64,000 bases of DNA from Candidatus Kryptobacter tengchongensis (lineage in GTDB: Bacteria; Bacteroidota; Ignavibacteria; Kryptoniales; Kryptoniaceae): positions 62,001 through 126,000 of the forward strand of contig FAON01000011.1 in assembly GCA_001485605.1 (NCBI GenBank). The letters are read 5' to 3'. The notes under the pieces were generated by a model. That model saw only the letters and a program-made list of their open reading frames with translations, searched no databases and had not been told where the DNA came from. Each line of letters starts with the position of its first letter. Position 1 is the stretch's first letter. A program made the translations under genes and the position numbers. Positions 42,759-53,778 of this stretch are shown here, piece by piece.

Positions 42759-43601
42759 TTATCTAAACAATGCAAGCACTCCTTGTGGAGCAGCGTTAGC
42801 TTGAGCAAGTTGAGCGGTTGCTGTTTGCTGGAGTATCAAAAGTTTGGCGACCTCAACTTGTTCTTTGGCAATATCGGCATCAAAGATTCTGCTTGCTGCT
42901 GCTTCCGTGTTTGTCATTGAAACAATCAAATTCGCCTCTTTCACATCAAGACGATTGACAAGTGAACCAACATATTGCAACTGTTGGGTTACTGTTCTGA
43001 TAGCGTTATCAACTGTTGTGATAAACGAACTTGTCAAATCGCTTGTTACAACTGCTGAAGATTTAATAAGCGTGCTATCAACAGTTATATCAAATTTAAC
43101 TGTAAGCGTATCACCGCTATCGCTACCAATTTGGAAGGCTCTTCCAGTAACCCAAGCACCACCGCCAGCACCATTAAGCAATTGCATGCCGTTGAACTTA
43201 GTTTGTCTAACAATATCATCAATCTCACTCATATAATCATTGATCTGCGTCGCGATTGCCTGCAATTCATCATTGCTTAAACCACCGTTTACAGCCCTTG
43301 TCACTTGCTCTTTAATTGAGACAAGCAAATCGTTGATCTTTTGCAATCCGCCTTCCGCTATTGAGAGAACATTTTTGGCATCACCGACATTGTTGATTGC
43401 CTGAGCAAGCCCACGACTTCTTGCTTGTAATTTCTTGGCAATCGTGTAACCAGAAGGGTCATCGGAAACAGAATTGATTTTTTTGCCTGTCGCAAGGCGG
43501 AGTTGATGAACGCCGAGCTCACGATTGATGTCGTTAAGAGCATTATAAGCGTTCATCGCTGCGATGTTGGTGTTGATGCGTGTTCCCTGTGAGAATGCCA
43601 T
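42759..43601 (-). CDS. fliC: Flagellin
   Basis: The filament subunit, 280 residues. The chosen ATG gives MAFSQGTRINTNIAAMNAYNAL, the canonical start, with AAGGAGG upstream; an upstream in-frame ATG (43670) would lie inside the leader. The D0/D1 N-terminal part (ELGVHQLRLATGKKINSVSDDPSGYTIAKKLQARSRGL) and C-terminal part (EAASRIFDADIAKEQVEVAKLLILQQTATAQLAQANAAPQGVLALFR in order) are well conserved. The central variable domain is short (about residues 150-200), with several Ser/Thr that could carry sugars. Transcribed from its own sigma-28 promoter. Confidence 0.98.
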   Translation of the reverse strand: MAFSQGTRINTNIAAMNAYNALNDINRELGVHQLRLATGKKINSVSDDPSGYTIAKKLQARSRGLAQAINNVGDAKNVLSIAEGGLQKINDLLVSIKEQVTRAVNGGLSNDELQAIATQINDYMSEIDDIVRQTKFNGMQLLNGAGGGAWVTGRAFQIGSDSGDTLTVKFDITVDSTLIKSSAVVTSDLTSSFITTVDNAIRTVTQQLQYVGSLVNRLDVKEANLIVSMTNTEAAASRIFDADIAKEQVEVAKLLILQQTATAQLAQANAAPQGVLALFR

Positions 43602-43639
43602 GGCTAATAACCTCCTTGTTTTTGTTTGTTTTAAATTTC

Positions 43640-43659
43640 CCAAGGCATCCTTGCCTTGG
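43640..43659 (-). promoter_or_regulatory. Hairpin in the fliC 5' UTR
   Basis: CCAAGGCA and TGCCTTGG form a perfect 8-pair stem with an AGGA-type tetraloop in the 70-base fliC leader, about 20 bases upstream of the ribosome-binding site. Likely to stabilise flagellin mRNA or to modulate translation. Confidence 0.55.
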
Positions 43660-43676
43660 TGTTTTTTCACATCTAT

Positions 43677-43704
43677 TTATCGGATGACATCGCAAATTAC
43701 TTTA
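43677..43704 (-). promoter_or_regulatory. Sigma-28 promoter of fliC
   Basis: On the minus strand TAAAG (43704-43700) is followed after 16 bases by CCGATAA (43683-43677). This matches sigma-28, with the spacing one base longer than in the consensus. It lies about 75 bp upstream of the flagellin ATG. Confidence 0.85.
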
Positions 43705-43714
43705 ATTTCAGCAT

Positions 43715-43741
43715 TAAAGACTTGAAAAAATATTCCGATAA
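43715..43741 (+). promoter_or_regulatory. Sigma-28 promoter of the glycosyltransferase genes
   Basis: TAAA, 15 bases, TCCGATAA: the sigma-28 consensus but for one base (G to T) and with exact spacing, pointing at the 1440-residue gene whose ATG is 23 bp downstream. It is back-to-back with the fliC promoter. FliA therefore probably drives both. Confidence 0.8.
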
Positions 43742-43764
43742 AGAAGAAAAAAAGAGATAAAAAT

Positions 43765-46700
43765 ATGGAATCTCGCAGATGCTGGTGCGGAGGAATTTTA
43801 AAACCATGTGCTCACCCTTCATATTACGAGTGTCAAAATTGCAAAACTTTTATCGTAAAAGATATTCCATCAAGGCAAAAACTTGAAAATTTCTATACCT
43901 TTGATGGATATTGGAACGATTATGTGACAAATAAATTTGGTTATCCATCTATCCAAGAAAGAGCCGAAGTAGATTTCAGGGATAGAATTCCAATTTGGTT
44001 TAAAATTCTTAAAATATTTAAACCAAACACAGAATCATTATTAGAAATTGGCTGTGCTCACGGGGGATTTCTATACTTCTGCAAAGAAAATGGAGTCAAA
44101 AATGTTGTGGGCATTGAAGTAGATAAAAAAACATGTGAATTTGCCAAAAACAAGTTTAATCTTAAAGAAATTATCCCGGGTTTATTTCCTGATGTTGATC
44201 TACCGATTGAAAAATTTGATGTTGTTGCTGGTTTTGATGTCCTTGAACATTTCACAGACCCACTCAAAGCGTTAAAACATGTTGCAAAAATTTTAAATGA
44301 GGATGGAATTTGTATCTTTCAAACACCAAATTATAAGGGTGAGGGGGAAAAATGGCTCCATTTTAAACCTGAAGAACACCTATTTCTCTTCAATGAGCAA
44401 AATATATATTTACTCTTTGACAGAGCTGGGCTTGATATCATTGAAATTCTGCCAGGAATTATAAGAGAGGATATGATTGTAATAGCAAAGCGTAAAATAA
44501 ATGTAGATGATATAGAGTTAAAGCCTACAGATTATAAATCCTCATTTAAAAATTCAATTAAGCCATTAAAAATTGGAATTGGTTTGGTTGAACATATGGG
44601 AGATATCATCGCATGTGAGCCAGTTTCACGATATTTAAGAGCAAAATATCCTGATGCACATATTACTTGGTGTGTCAGAGAGGAATATGAAGAATTGATT
44701 AACCCTAATCCATATATAGATGAAACCCTTGTTGTAAATTGCTTAACCGAATGGATTGAACTTAAAAGGAGTAGTATTTTTGACAAAGTGGTTGACCTTC
44801 ACATTCACGGTAGAATCTGCCCTACTTGCGATATCCCACTTAATAACATCAATGGGAAAGTTATAGTGACGGCGGAAAATTATTATTTTCTTGGCAGTTT
44901 ACTTTCCGCTTTCTCTCGCTCGGCTGGGTTGCCATCTATTGATGGAAAACCAAGGGTGTATATAACTAAACAAGCAAAAGATAAAGTTGATTCATTAAAC
45001 TTGCCTCTGAAATATATTGTCTTTCATTGCTCTTCAAATGAGAAATCAAGAGATTGGATTGATAAAAATTGGGTTAAACTTGCAGAGCATATTTTAAAAA
45101 AACATAAGCTCTCTATAGTAGAAGTTGGAACTGAGTCTATACTTCAAAAATATAACTTCAATGATTTTATAAACTTATGTGGCAAAACAACAATACTTGA
45201 AACAGCTGAGGTTATCCGTCGCTCATTGCTATTTATAGGTGTTGATAGCGGACCAGCTCATATTGCAAATGCTGTTGAGACACCTGGAGTAGTATTACTT
45301 GGACATTACCGAAATTTCAAAAGATACATGCCATTTACTGGAGATTACGCAAATGGAGCAAATGTAAAATTAATATATAATGATTTCGGACCCGCATCAG
45401 GAATCCCTGTTGGGGAAGTTATAAATGCAGTTGATGAATTTATAAGCAATTTTGAAGAAGGGGGTGTGAAAGTAGATAAGAATGTAGAAATTGAAACGGA
45501 ATTTGATGAAGTAAAGAAAGAAAAAAGGGCAAAGGTTATTGCCTTTTTCCTCCCACAATTTCATCCAATTCCAGAGAATGACAAGTGGTGGGGAAAGGGG
45601 TTTACCGAATGGAGGATGGTAGCAACATCAAAACCTCTTTTCCCAGGGCATTATCAACCTCGCATTCCAGCTGATACTGGATTTTATGACTTGAGAGTTC
45701 CTGAAACAAGAGAAATGCAAGCAGAGCTTGCAAGAGAATATGGAATAGACGCATTTTGTTACTGGCATTACTGGTTCAATGGAAAATTATTACTTGAAAG
45801 ACCATTGATTGAAATTTTAGAATCAGGTAAACCTGATTTCCCATTCTGCCTCGCTTGGGCAAACGAAAACTGGACGAGAAGATGGGATGGACTTGATAAC
45901 GAAATCATCATGAAGCAAACCTACGGCGGGATAATGGATCATGTTGAACATTTTAACTGGTTGCTTAAATTTTTTAAAGATGAAAGATATTTTAAAATTG
46001 AGGGTAAACCGGCTTTCTTGATATATCGTCCGGGGCAGATTCCTGATCTTAAAGATATGATTAAGCTTTGGAGGCGACTTGCGAAAGATAATGGGTTTGA
46101 TTTATTTTTAATTTCAATAAAATGTTCAGCAGATAACGTATCAAATTGGAGAGGAACTGGATTTGATGGTGAGCTCATATTTCAGCCATTCTTTAGTATT
46201 ATTATAAATTTCCAAGTAATTAAAAAAGGGCTTTCGCTAGATAAAATTAGCTTTATATTTGATTACACTGAGACTGTCAATTTAATGTCGGATGTAAACG
46301 AAGAGTTTATGAAGCAATCAAATAATGTATTCGCATGCGTTACCCCAGGATGGGACAACACTGCAAGAAGGAAACGATTTAAACCTTTTATTCTGACAAA
46401 TCCATCACCTGAAATATTTGAGAAATGGTTAAGGGTTGAGATAGAGAGAATTCAAAATAGAAAACCAGAGCATAGAATTGTTTTCATAAACGCATGGAAC
46501 GAATGGGGCGAGGGCAACTATCTTGAACCAGATTTGAAGTTCGGACATAGTTATCTTGAAGCTATAAAAAGAGCAGTGTATGATGACAATAGACCCAAAA
46601 ATTGGAAAGGCAGAAAATTTTTCTCACTTGATGCTGAATCTGAATTTACAACTGAGTCTTTGCTTCAATTTGCAAGGACGATGTATTCTGAAAATAACTT

Positions 46701-48087
46701 AATTCTTTCAGAAAGATATTTTTATCTCGCTCTAAGATATGCGATAAAAGAAATTTCAAGGGCTTATCACAATATCAGGGTATTAAATTGGTTGGGGAAA
46801 GATAATGAAGCAAAGACAGGAATTCGGAATCTCAACTTACTTAAATCTCTTCTCTCACAAATCCACAACGATATTGCGATATTGAAATATAATTCCAATG
46901 ATATTAACTCAGCGATTTCCCATCTTAAAGAATCAACTTACCATGATAGAAATAACATAACAGCTTGGAAAAACCTTGCTGATATATTTATTGAGAGAGG
47001 GGAACTTGAGCAAGCGCTCTCATCCTATCGCGAGATTTTAAAAATAATGCCTGATGATGTTGAAACACTTCTAAATATAGCGGACATTTGCTTAGAATTG
47101 GGCGACGGTCAAAACGCTGAATTTTTCTATAAAAAAGTTCTTGAGGTAGACCCTAAAAATGAAAGAGCTAAATTTAGAATAATTCAGCTAAACAACGCAA
47201 AACGAAATTACCTTCCTCTTGTTTCAATAATCATCCCTGTTTTCAATCAAGTTAAGCACACAAAGCTTGCAATTGAGAGCATTCAAAAATTTACAAATGT
47301 ATCGTATGAAATCATCGTTGTTGACAATGCATCAACAGATGAAACAAAAGATTATTTGTCATCGCTTAGCGCAACTATTGGTGAAGTTGTTAAGGTCATA
47401 ACTAATCCACAAAATTATGGATTTCCAAAAGCTGTAAATCAAGGGATTGCTTTATCAAGGGGGGAATATATTGTTGTTTTAAATAATGATGTCATAGTTA
47501 CAGATAAATGGATTGAACGCTTAATCGCTCACACTATTGATGATCCCACAATTGGCATAGTGGCTCCGATGAGCAATTATGTTAGTGGCTTGCAAAAACT
47601 TGATGGTGCTGAAAAATTTTACCTGAAAGGAGAAAAAGTAGATGAAATTTCACTTTTAAAATTTTCGGAGGACTTATATCAAAAAAACAAAGGACAAAAG
47701 CTTATATTTCCAAGAGTTGCAGGGTTATGCATGCTTATAAAACGAAAAGTGATTGAAATAATTGGAGGCTTTGATGAGAGATTTTCACCAGGAAACTTTG
47801 AGGATGATGATTTCTGTCTTAGAACAGTCCTCGCAGGATTTAAAATAGCAATTGCCAAAGATGTTTTCATACATCATTTTGGCTCAAAAAGCTTTAATGC
47901 AAATGGAAGGGAAAAATATATCCATATTCTTAAACAAAATGAAAAAATCTTCGTTGAAAAATGGGGAGCACCCCCAACTGAAATTTTTCTCGGGAAAAAG
48001 AAACCTAAACATAACGAAATTTTTATCCCATTGACAACAAACGAGAAAAACCAAAATGCCGAGACTTTCACTCTGTATGATCGTTAA
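43765..48087 (+). CDS. Multidomain flagellin-locus glycan synthesis protein (methyltransferase-GT9-WbsX-TPR-GT2)
   Basis: A 1440-residue soluble protein with five modules in order. (1) A Cys cluster (6-26: CWCGG...CQNCKTF) and class I methyltransferase with SLLEIGCAHGGFLYF at 91-104. (2) A GT9 (heptosyltransferase-like) domain, about 265-560, with EHMGDIIACEPVSRYLR and IGVDSGPAHIANAVETPGV. (3) A WbsX/GH99-like domain, about 588-940, with AFFLPQFHPIPENDKWWGKG, LAWANENWTRRWDG and FINAWNEWGEGNYLEPD. (4) TPR helices, about 1030-1135. (5) A GT2 domain, about 1152-1400, with VSIIIPVFNQ and VVDNASTDE and an NND in place of DXD. Divergent from fliC behind a sigma-28 promoter. It probably builds a methylated glycan on flagellin; target and sugars are inferred. 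Confidence 0.85.
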   Translation: MESRRCWCGGILKPCAHPSYYECQNCKTFIVKDIPSRQKLENFYTFDGYWNDYVTNKFGYPSIQERAEVDFRDRIPIWFKILKIFKPNTESLLEIGCAHGGFLYFCKENGVKNVVGIEVDKKTCEFAKNKFNLKEIIPGLFPDVDLPIEKFDVVAGFDVLEHFTDPLKALKHVAKILNEDGICIFQTPNYKGEGEKWLHFKPEEHLFLFNEQNIYLLFDRAGLDIIEILPGIIREDMIVIAKRKINVDDIELKPTDYKSSFKNSIKPLKIGIGLVEHMGDIIACEPVSRYLRAKYPDAHITWCVREEYEELINPNPYIDETLVVNCLTEWIELKRSSIFDKVVDLHIHGRICPTCDIPLNNINGKVIVTAENYYFLGSLLSAFSRSAGLPSIDGKPRVYITKQAKDKVDSLNLPLKYIVFHCSSNEKSRDWIDKNWVKLAEHILKKHKLSIVEVGTESILQKYNFNDFINLCGKTTILETAEVIRRSLLFIGVDSGPAHIANAVETPGVVLLGHYRNFKRYMPFTGDYANGANVKLIYNDFGPASGIPVGEVINAVDEFISNFEEGGVKVDKNVEIETEFDEVKKEKRAKVIAFFLPQFHPIPENDKWWGKGFTEWRMVATSKPLFPGHYQPRIPADTGFYDLRVPETREMQAELAREYGIDAFCYWHYWFNGKLLLERPLIEILESGKPDFPFCLAWANENWTRRWDGLDNEIIMKQTYGGIMDHVEHFNWLLKFFKDERYFKIEGKPAFLIYRPGQIPDLKDMIKLWRRLAKDNGFDLFLISIKCSADNVSNWRGTGFDGELIFQPFFSIIINFQVIKKGLSLDKISFIFDYTETVNLMSDVNEEFMKQSNNVFACVTPGWDNTARRKRFKPFILTNPSPEIFEKWLRVEIERIQNRKPEHRIVFINAWNEWGEGNYLEPDLKFGHSYLEAIKRAVYDDNRPKNWKGRKFFSLDAESEFTTESLLQFARTMYSENNLILSERYFYLALRYAIKEISRAYHNIRVLNWLGKDNEAKTGIRNLNLLKSLLSQIHNDIAILKYNSNDINSAISHLKESTYHDRNNITAWKNLADIFIERGELEQALSSYREILKIMPDDVETLLNIADICLELGDGQNAEFFYKKVLEVDPKNERAKFRIIQLNNAKRNYLPLVSIIIPVFNQVKHTKLAIESIQKFTNVSYEIIVVDNASTDETKDYLSSLSATIGEVVKVITNPQNYGFPKAVNQGIALSRGEYIVVLNNDVIVTDKWIERLIAHTIDDPTIGIVAPMSNYVSGLQKLDGAEKFYLKGEKVDEISLLKFSEDLYQKNKGQKLIFPRVAGLCMLIKRKVIEIIGGFDERFSPGNFEDDDFCLRTVLAGFKIAIAKDVFIHHFGSKSFNANGREKYIHILKQNEKIFVEKWGAPPTEIFLGKKKPKHNEIFIPLTTNEKNQNAETFTLYDR

Positions 48088-49579
48088 AAACGAAGAAAGT
48101 TTTCTCCCCGGATGTCTTGAAAGCGTAAAAGATGTCGTTGATGAAATAATACTCGTTGACACTGGTTCAACGGATAAAACAGTTGAAATTGCTCGCTCTT
48201 ATGGTGCAAAAGTCTTCTTCCTTGAATGGAAAAATGACTTTTCCATTGCGAGAAATGAATCAATAAAGCATGCAACTGGTGATTGGATCCTTGTGCTTGA
48301 CGCTGATGAAAGATTAAACCCGGGACAAAAAGAAAAAATCAGAAAATACCTCAATCTAAGCTTTGACGGTTTATATGTTAGGATTTTGAATACAGATAAA
48401 GATGGGAAAACCTCCATAGCAGAATACCCGAGATTATTCAGAAAGAAGAGCGGAGTTAAATTTGAGAGAAAAATTCACGAACAAATTTCACCTTCAATTT
48501 TAAAAGTTGGTGGGAAATTCGCGAAAACAGATATAACAATTACACACCTTGGGTATGCTCAAGATGATGAAACTATGCGAAAAAAATATGAACGAAATCT
48601 TCAAATTTTGCTTGAAGAATTTCAAGAAAATCCAAACGACGCATATACCTGCTATCATATCGGCATAACAAAAATTTTAATGCAAGAAAAAGAGGAAGGG
48701 ATTAAATTTTTGGAAAAAGCGATCTCAATACCTAAAGAAATCTCAAATCTTGGCGATTCTCTTCGGGCGCAAATATACAACATACTTGGAAGATACGAGA
48801 TACAAATAGGAAACATTTCGCAAGCGCTTGAATATTTTGTTAAATCCTCAAAACTTGCCCCAGTTCAAGTAAGTTCATATTATCAGGCTGGGCTTGTTTA
48901 TATGAGAAAATCAAACTTTACACTTGCGAAAAACTTTTTTGAAAAAGCGCTAAAAAACCTACATTCTGTTTTAAGAGGTAAAACACTTGACATCGCATTT
49001 GAAAACCTTTTTGAGCCAGAAGAAATCAACTTTAAACTGGGAATCTGCTACTTTAAAGAGGGAAATCTTAATAAAGTGAAAGAACATCTTCTCAAATTTA
49101 TATCAAGCGAACAACTTTACACAGAATTTATTGATTTTCTCGTTGAAGAATATAAAAACGGAAACAAAAATGCCATTCAACTTATAAGATATATCTCGGG
49201 GGTAAAACCATCTTTTTATATTTTCAAAGTTCTCTCAGGTATTTCACAGGTTGAGGGAGATCTGGAGATGGCTGTTAACAATTTGAAACTGGCGCTTCAA
49301 TTCAAAGATGATGATGAGATAAGATATAACCTTGGGGTATGTCTTGCTGGATTAAGTAAGTTTAATGAGGCGATTGATGTTCTGAAATGGTTTGGGACTC
49401 GCGAGGATTCACGCTTTTTTTATGATGCGATCAAGCTTCTTGCGCTTTTATATCTTGGTGCAGGTGAGTTTCAAAATGCTCTTTCATGCTACGAGCTGAT
49501 GCTTAAACATAACCCAACGGATGAGTTGATAAAGGCAAGGATAAATTCAATTGCCCACAAATTAACCATCCCAAGTTAG
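48056..49579 (+). CDS. GT2 glycosyltransferase with TPR repeats
   Basis: A 507-residue protein: a GT2 fold at the N terminus (SLCMIVKNEESFLPGCLESVKDVVDEIILVDTGSTDKTVEIA, with the DXD motif in VLDADERLNP near residue 82) and about seven TPR units from residue 190 to the end. It overlaps the preceding gene by 32 bp, so translation is coupled and both follow the same sigma-28 promoter. TPR-fused GT2 enzymes are known that modify surface or flagellar proteins. Likely a flagellin or filament-protein glycosyltransferase; the acceptor is inferred from context. Confidence 0.85.
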   Translation: MPRLSLCMIVKNEESFLPGCLESVKDVVDEIILVDTGSTDKTVEIARSYGAKVFFLEWKNDFSIARNESIKHATGDWILVLDADERLNPGQKEKIRKYLNLSFDGLYVRILNTDKDGKTSIAEYPRLFRKKSGVKFERKIHEQISPSILKVGGKFAKTDITITHLGYAQDDETMRKKYERNLQILLEEFQENPNDAYTCYHIGITKILMQEKEEGIKFLEKAISIPKEISNLGDSLRAQIYNILGRYEIQIGNISQALEYFVKSSKLAPVQVSSYYQAGLVYMRKSNFTLAKNFFEKALKNLHSVLRGKTLDIAFENLFEPEEINFKLGICYFKEGNLNKVKEHLLKFISSEQLYTEFIDFLVEEYKNGNKNAIQLIRYISGVKPSFYIFKVLSGISQVEGDLEMAVNNLKLALQFKDDDEIRYNLGVCLAGLSKFNEAIDVLKWFGTREDSRFFYDAIKLLALLYLGAGEFQNALSCYELMLKHNPTDELIKARINSIAHKLTIPS

Positions 49580-49647
49580 AAAACGAAATTAGTGGCAGGG
49601 ATTTGCGTTTTTCAATGTAGGTTTATTAAATTAATATCACAAAGCTT

Positions 49648-49725
49648 GGGCGCTTAGCTCAGTTGGTCAAGAGCGCTACCTTCACACGGTAGAGGTCGCA
49701 GGTTCGAATCCTGCAGCGCCCACCA
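49648..49725 (+). tRNA. tRNA-Val (anticodon CAC)
   Basis: A complete cloverleaf: acceptor GGGCGCT with AGCGCCC, anticodon stem CTACC/GGTAG around TTCACAC (anticodon CAC, 49683-49685), T arm GCAGG-TTCGAAT-CCTGC. The 3' CCA is encoded (49723-49725), unlike the other two tRNAs in the window. Confidence 0.97.
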
Positions 49726-49821
49726 ATTCCCTTCTTAACCCCTTCCCGAATATGTTTTTCCAGCGAGTTTGATTAAAGGATTAATTTTATTAAATTATTT
49801 TGAAAACTAAAATGGAACAAG

Positions 49822-50565
49822 ATGAGCGTTGCTGAGATCCTGAGACAAGCGCGTGAGGGTCGGAATTTAACCCTTAAAGACATCTCAAAAAAAACAAGGA
49901 TAAGCGAAAAATTTCTTGAAAAAATTGAAAATGGGGTTTATGATTTCGCTCCTGAGCCGTATGTTAGAGCTTTTATTAGAAGTTATGCAAGGGTTGTGGG
50001 TCTAAATCCAAATGAAGTTATAAAAGAGTTTGAAAACGAAATCGCCTCGCTTAAACCTGTAACTGAAAAAAAAGAAAGTGCCCGAATCCAGTTTGATTTC
50101 TCTTCCTTTCTCTCCGAAAATGTTCTCTGGATAATCGGTGCATTTGTTTTGATACTTGTTGTCGTTTTTATCTTCGTCGGGGTTGATAAAGAAGAAAAGA
50201 AACCCATTGAGAAAAAAAGTTTTGAAACAGCAGTTGAAGAAATTTCAAAAATTGGGCAAGTCCAAAATAACATAAAACAAACAACATCTGAAATTGATAG
50301 CCTTGATTTGAGAATAATTTCAACCGATTCTGTATGGTTTAATGTTATAATTGATAGTGCTCAGGTTAAGGAATTCCTTATGCCACCGAATTCAAGTTTA
50401 ACTTTAAAAGCTAAGAATAATTTTAATTTCACGATTGGGAATGCCGGTGGAATAAAATTTATACTCAATGGATATGAACTTGAACCGGTTGGGAAAAAGG
50501 GAGCAGTTGTGAGAAATTATGTTATTGACAGAGAAAAACTTAAATCTGCTTCAATTCAAAGGTAA
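49822..50565 (+). CDS. rodZ: RodZ-like cell-shape protein
   Basis: A 247-residue bitopic membrane protein. The N-terminal Xre-type helix-turn-helix (LRQAREGRNLTLKDISKKTRISEKFLEKIENGVYD) is followed by YVRAFIRSYARVVGLNPNEVI, a transmembrane helix near 95-114 (VLWIIGAFVLILVVVFIF), and a C-terminal DUF4115 domain. RodZ links MreB to the wall machinery; many bacterial genes called 'helix-turn-helix with DUF4115' are RodZ. It lies 11-26 bp upstream of ligA. mreB itself is not in the window. Confidence 0.88.
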   Translation: MSVAEILRQAREGRNLTLKDISKKTRISEKFLEKIENGVYDFAPEPYVRAFIRSYARVVGLNPNEVIKEFENEIASLKPVTEKKESARIQFDFSSFLSENVLWIIGAFVLILVVVFIFVGVDKEEKKPIEKKSFETAVEEISKIGQVQNNIKQTTSEIDSLDLRIISTDSVWFNVIIDSAQVKEFLMPPNSSLTLKAKNNFNFTIGNAGGIKFILNGYELEPVGKKGAVVRNYVIDREKLKSASIQR

Positions 50566-50570
50566 ATTAA

Positions 50571-52604
<2,034 letters not shown>

Positions 52605-52618
52605 AAATGGAGGGAAAA

Positions 52619-53227
52619 ATGCGTAAAACTTTATTTTTAGTTTTAGTTGGGGTAGTGAGTAATTTTTTGTTCTCTCAAACTTTGCCTGGAAAATTTGGTT
52701 TTGGCGCTGATGTTGGTGTTTCAATTTTTCAAGGTCAATCAAAGCCAGATGTTCAACCAATCGGAAATGCAAAGGTGAGATTGGGCGTTTTTGATTTCTT
52801 ATCAATTGCTGGAAAATTCTCCGGAGGATGGGTTGGATTTAGAGATAAAAATACAAATGTAAAAAACTGGAGCACAGTGATAGCTGGTGAATTGCAAGGT
52901 GAGTTCCACATTGTCCCAAGAAGCAAATCTGACCCTTACTTTTTCGTCTCCGGTGGAATAATTCATTATCAACCCAATAAAAGCGATTATATGGGCAGGA
53001 ATACACCGACAGCTGGATTTGGGCTCGGGCTAAATATGTATGTAAAACATTTCATATCCATTGACTTTTCAGCTTCATATAACCTTACTACAAGAGGTGA
53101 CCTTGATGGAAATCCATCCACAAAAGATAAAGATGGGTTCATTGCTTTAAAGCTTGGACTCTCATATTACTTCTATGACAAAGAGTATATTCGCCAGGCA
53201 TTTATACGCGGAAGAAGATCAAAATGA
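52619..53227 (+). CDS. Small outer-membrane beta-barrel protein
   Basis: A 202-residue exported protein with an OmpA/OprF-like eight-stranded barrel: signal peptide (about 20 residues, ending LFSQ), then GKFGFGADVGVSIF and alternating strands, ending LGLSYYFYDKEY. The ATG at 52619 has GGAGGG just upstream, and is preferred to one four codons earlier. There is no peptidoglycan-binding domain. Function unknown; it follows ligA by 14 bp and precedes another unknown gene by 11 bp. Confidence 0.78.
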   Translation: MRKTLFLVLVGVVSNFLFSQTLPGKFGFGADVGVSIFQGQSKPDVQPIGNAKVRLGVFDFLSIAGKFSGGWVGFRDKNTNVKNWSTVIAGELQGEFHIVPRSKSDPYFFVSGGIIHYQPNKSDYMGRNTPTAGFGLGLNMYVKHFISIDFSASYNLTTRGDLDGNPSTKDKDGFIALKLGLSYYFYDKEYIRQAFIRGRRSK

Positions 53228-53238
53228 TGAATTCATAA

Positions 53239-53763
53239 ATGAAGAATCTGTTTCAAAAAATTATAATCGCTTTTGCAAAATTAAGAAGCGGTGTCAGAGG
53301 GAAAAAAATTGTTAATTTCACGCAGGCATTCCAAAGGGCAAGATATATAGCCGTGATAATGCCAAGAGAAAAAGAGCAATTCATGATTGCTTATGAGATG
53401 TTAAAGAACATCCCAGGAAGATACAACATAACGGTTATAGCCACATCGGATTTTAAAGAATACTTCACAATTAAGAAATATCGCTTCATTGAGGTCACAG
53501 AGGATAGCATTTCAATTTTTGGTCTTCCGAAGAAAAATTTTATTAAAAAGATCGTTCTATTCAGATATGACATTGCAATTGATATGAGTTTTAATTTTGA
53601 CCTTTTCAACGCATGGCTTTGTCAGGAGCTTAACGCTGGAGTTAAAATTGGTTTCAAACGAGACAATGCCGATTTGTTCTATAACTTTCAACTTGCGATA
53701 AGCAGGAATACAGATTTAAAATCAGCTTATTCAGGTATGATTGGTTCGTTAAGCATATTTTAA
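53239..53763 (+). CDS. Conserved hypothetical protein, GT9-like / DUF6913-like
   Basis: A 174-residue protein without signal peptide. The order IAVIMPREKEQFMIAYEMLKNI, YDIAIDMSFNFDLFNAWLCQELNAGVKIGFKR and the C-terminal YNFQLAIS suggest a Rossmann-like fold recalling the N-terminal half of GT9 enzymes or Bacteroidota DUF6913 proteins. It is too short for an active GT9 enzyme. It lies between a barrel protein and the STAS protein, 11 and 15 bp away, so it belongs to the ligA-symporter run. The family link is weak. Confidence 0.6.
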   Translation: MKNLFQKIIIAFAKLRSGVRGKKIVNFTQAFQRARYIAVIMPREKEQFMIAYEMLKNIPGRYNITVIATSDFKEYFTIKKYRFIEVTEDSISIFGLPKKNFIKKIVLFRYDIAIDMSFNFDLFNAWLCQELNAGVKIGFKRDNADLFYNFQLAISRNTDLKSAYSGMIGSLSIF

Positions 53764-53778
53764 CAAAAATTTTGCTTT

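Noticed and set aside
43602-43670. Upstream in-frame extension of flagellin by 23 codons
   Set aside because: The internal ATG has AAGGAGG and gives the canonical flagellin N terminus; the extension lies in the leader hairpin region.
53239-53763. Truncated GT9 glycosyltransferase pseudogene
   Set aside because: The frame is intact with normal spacing to neighbours and no remnant of the C-terminal half follows, so a short intact family member is more likely.
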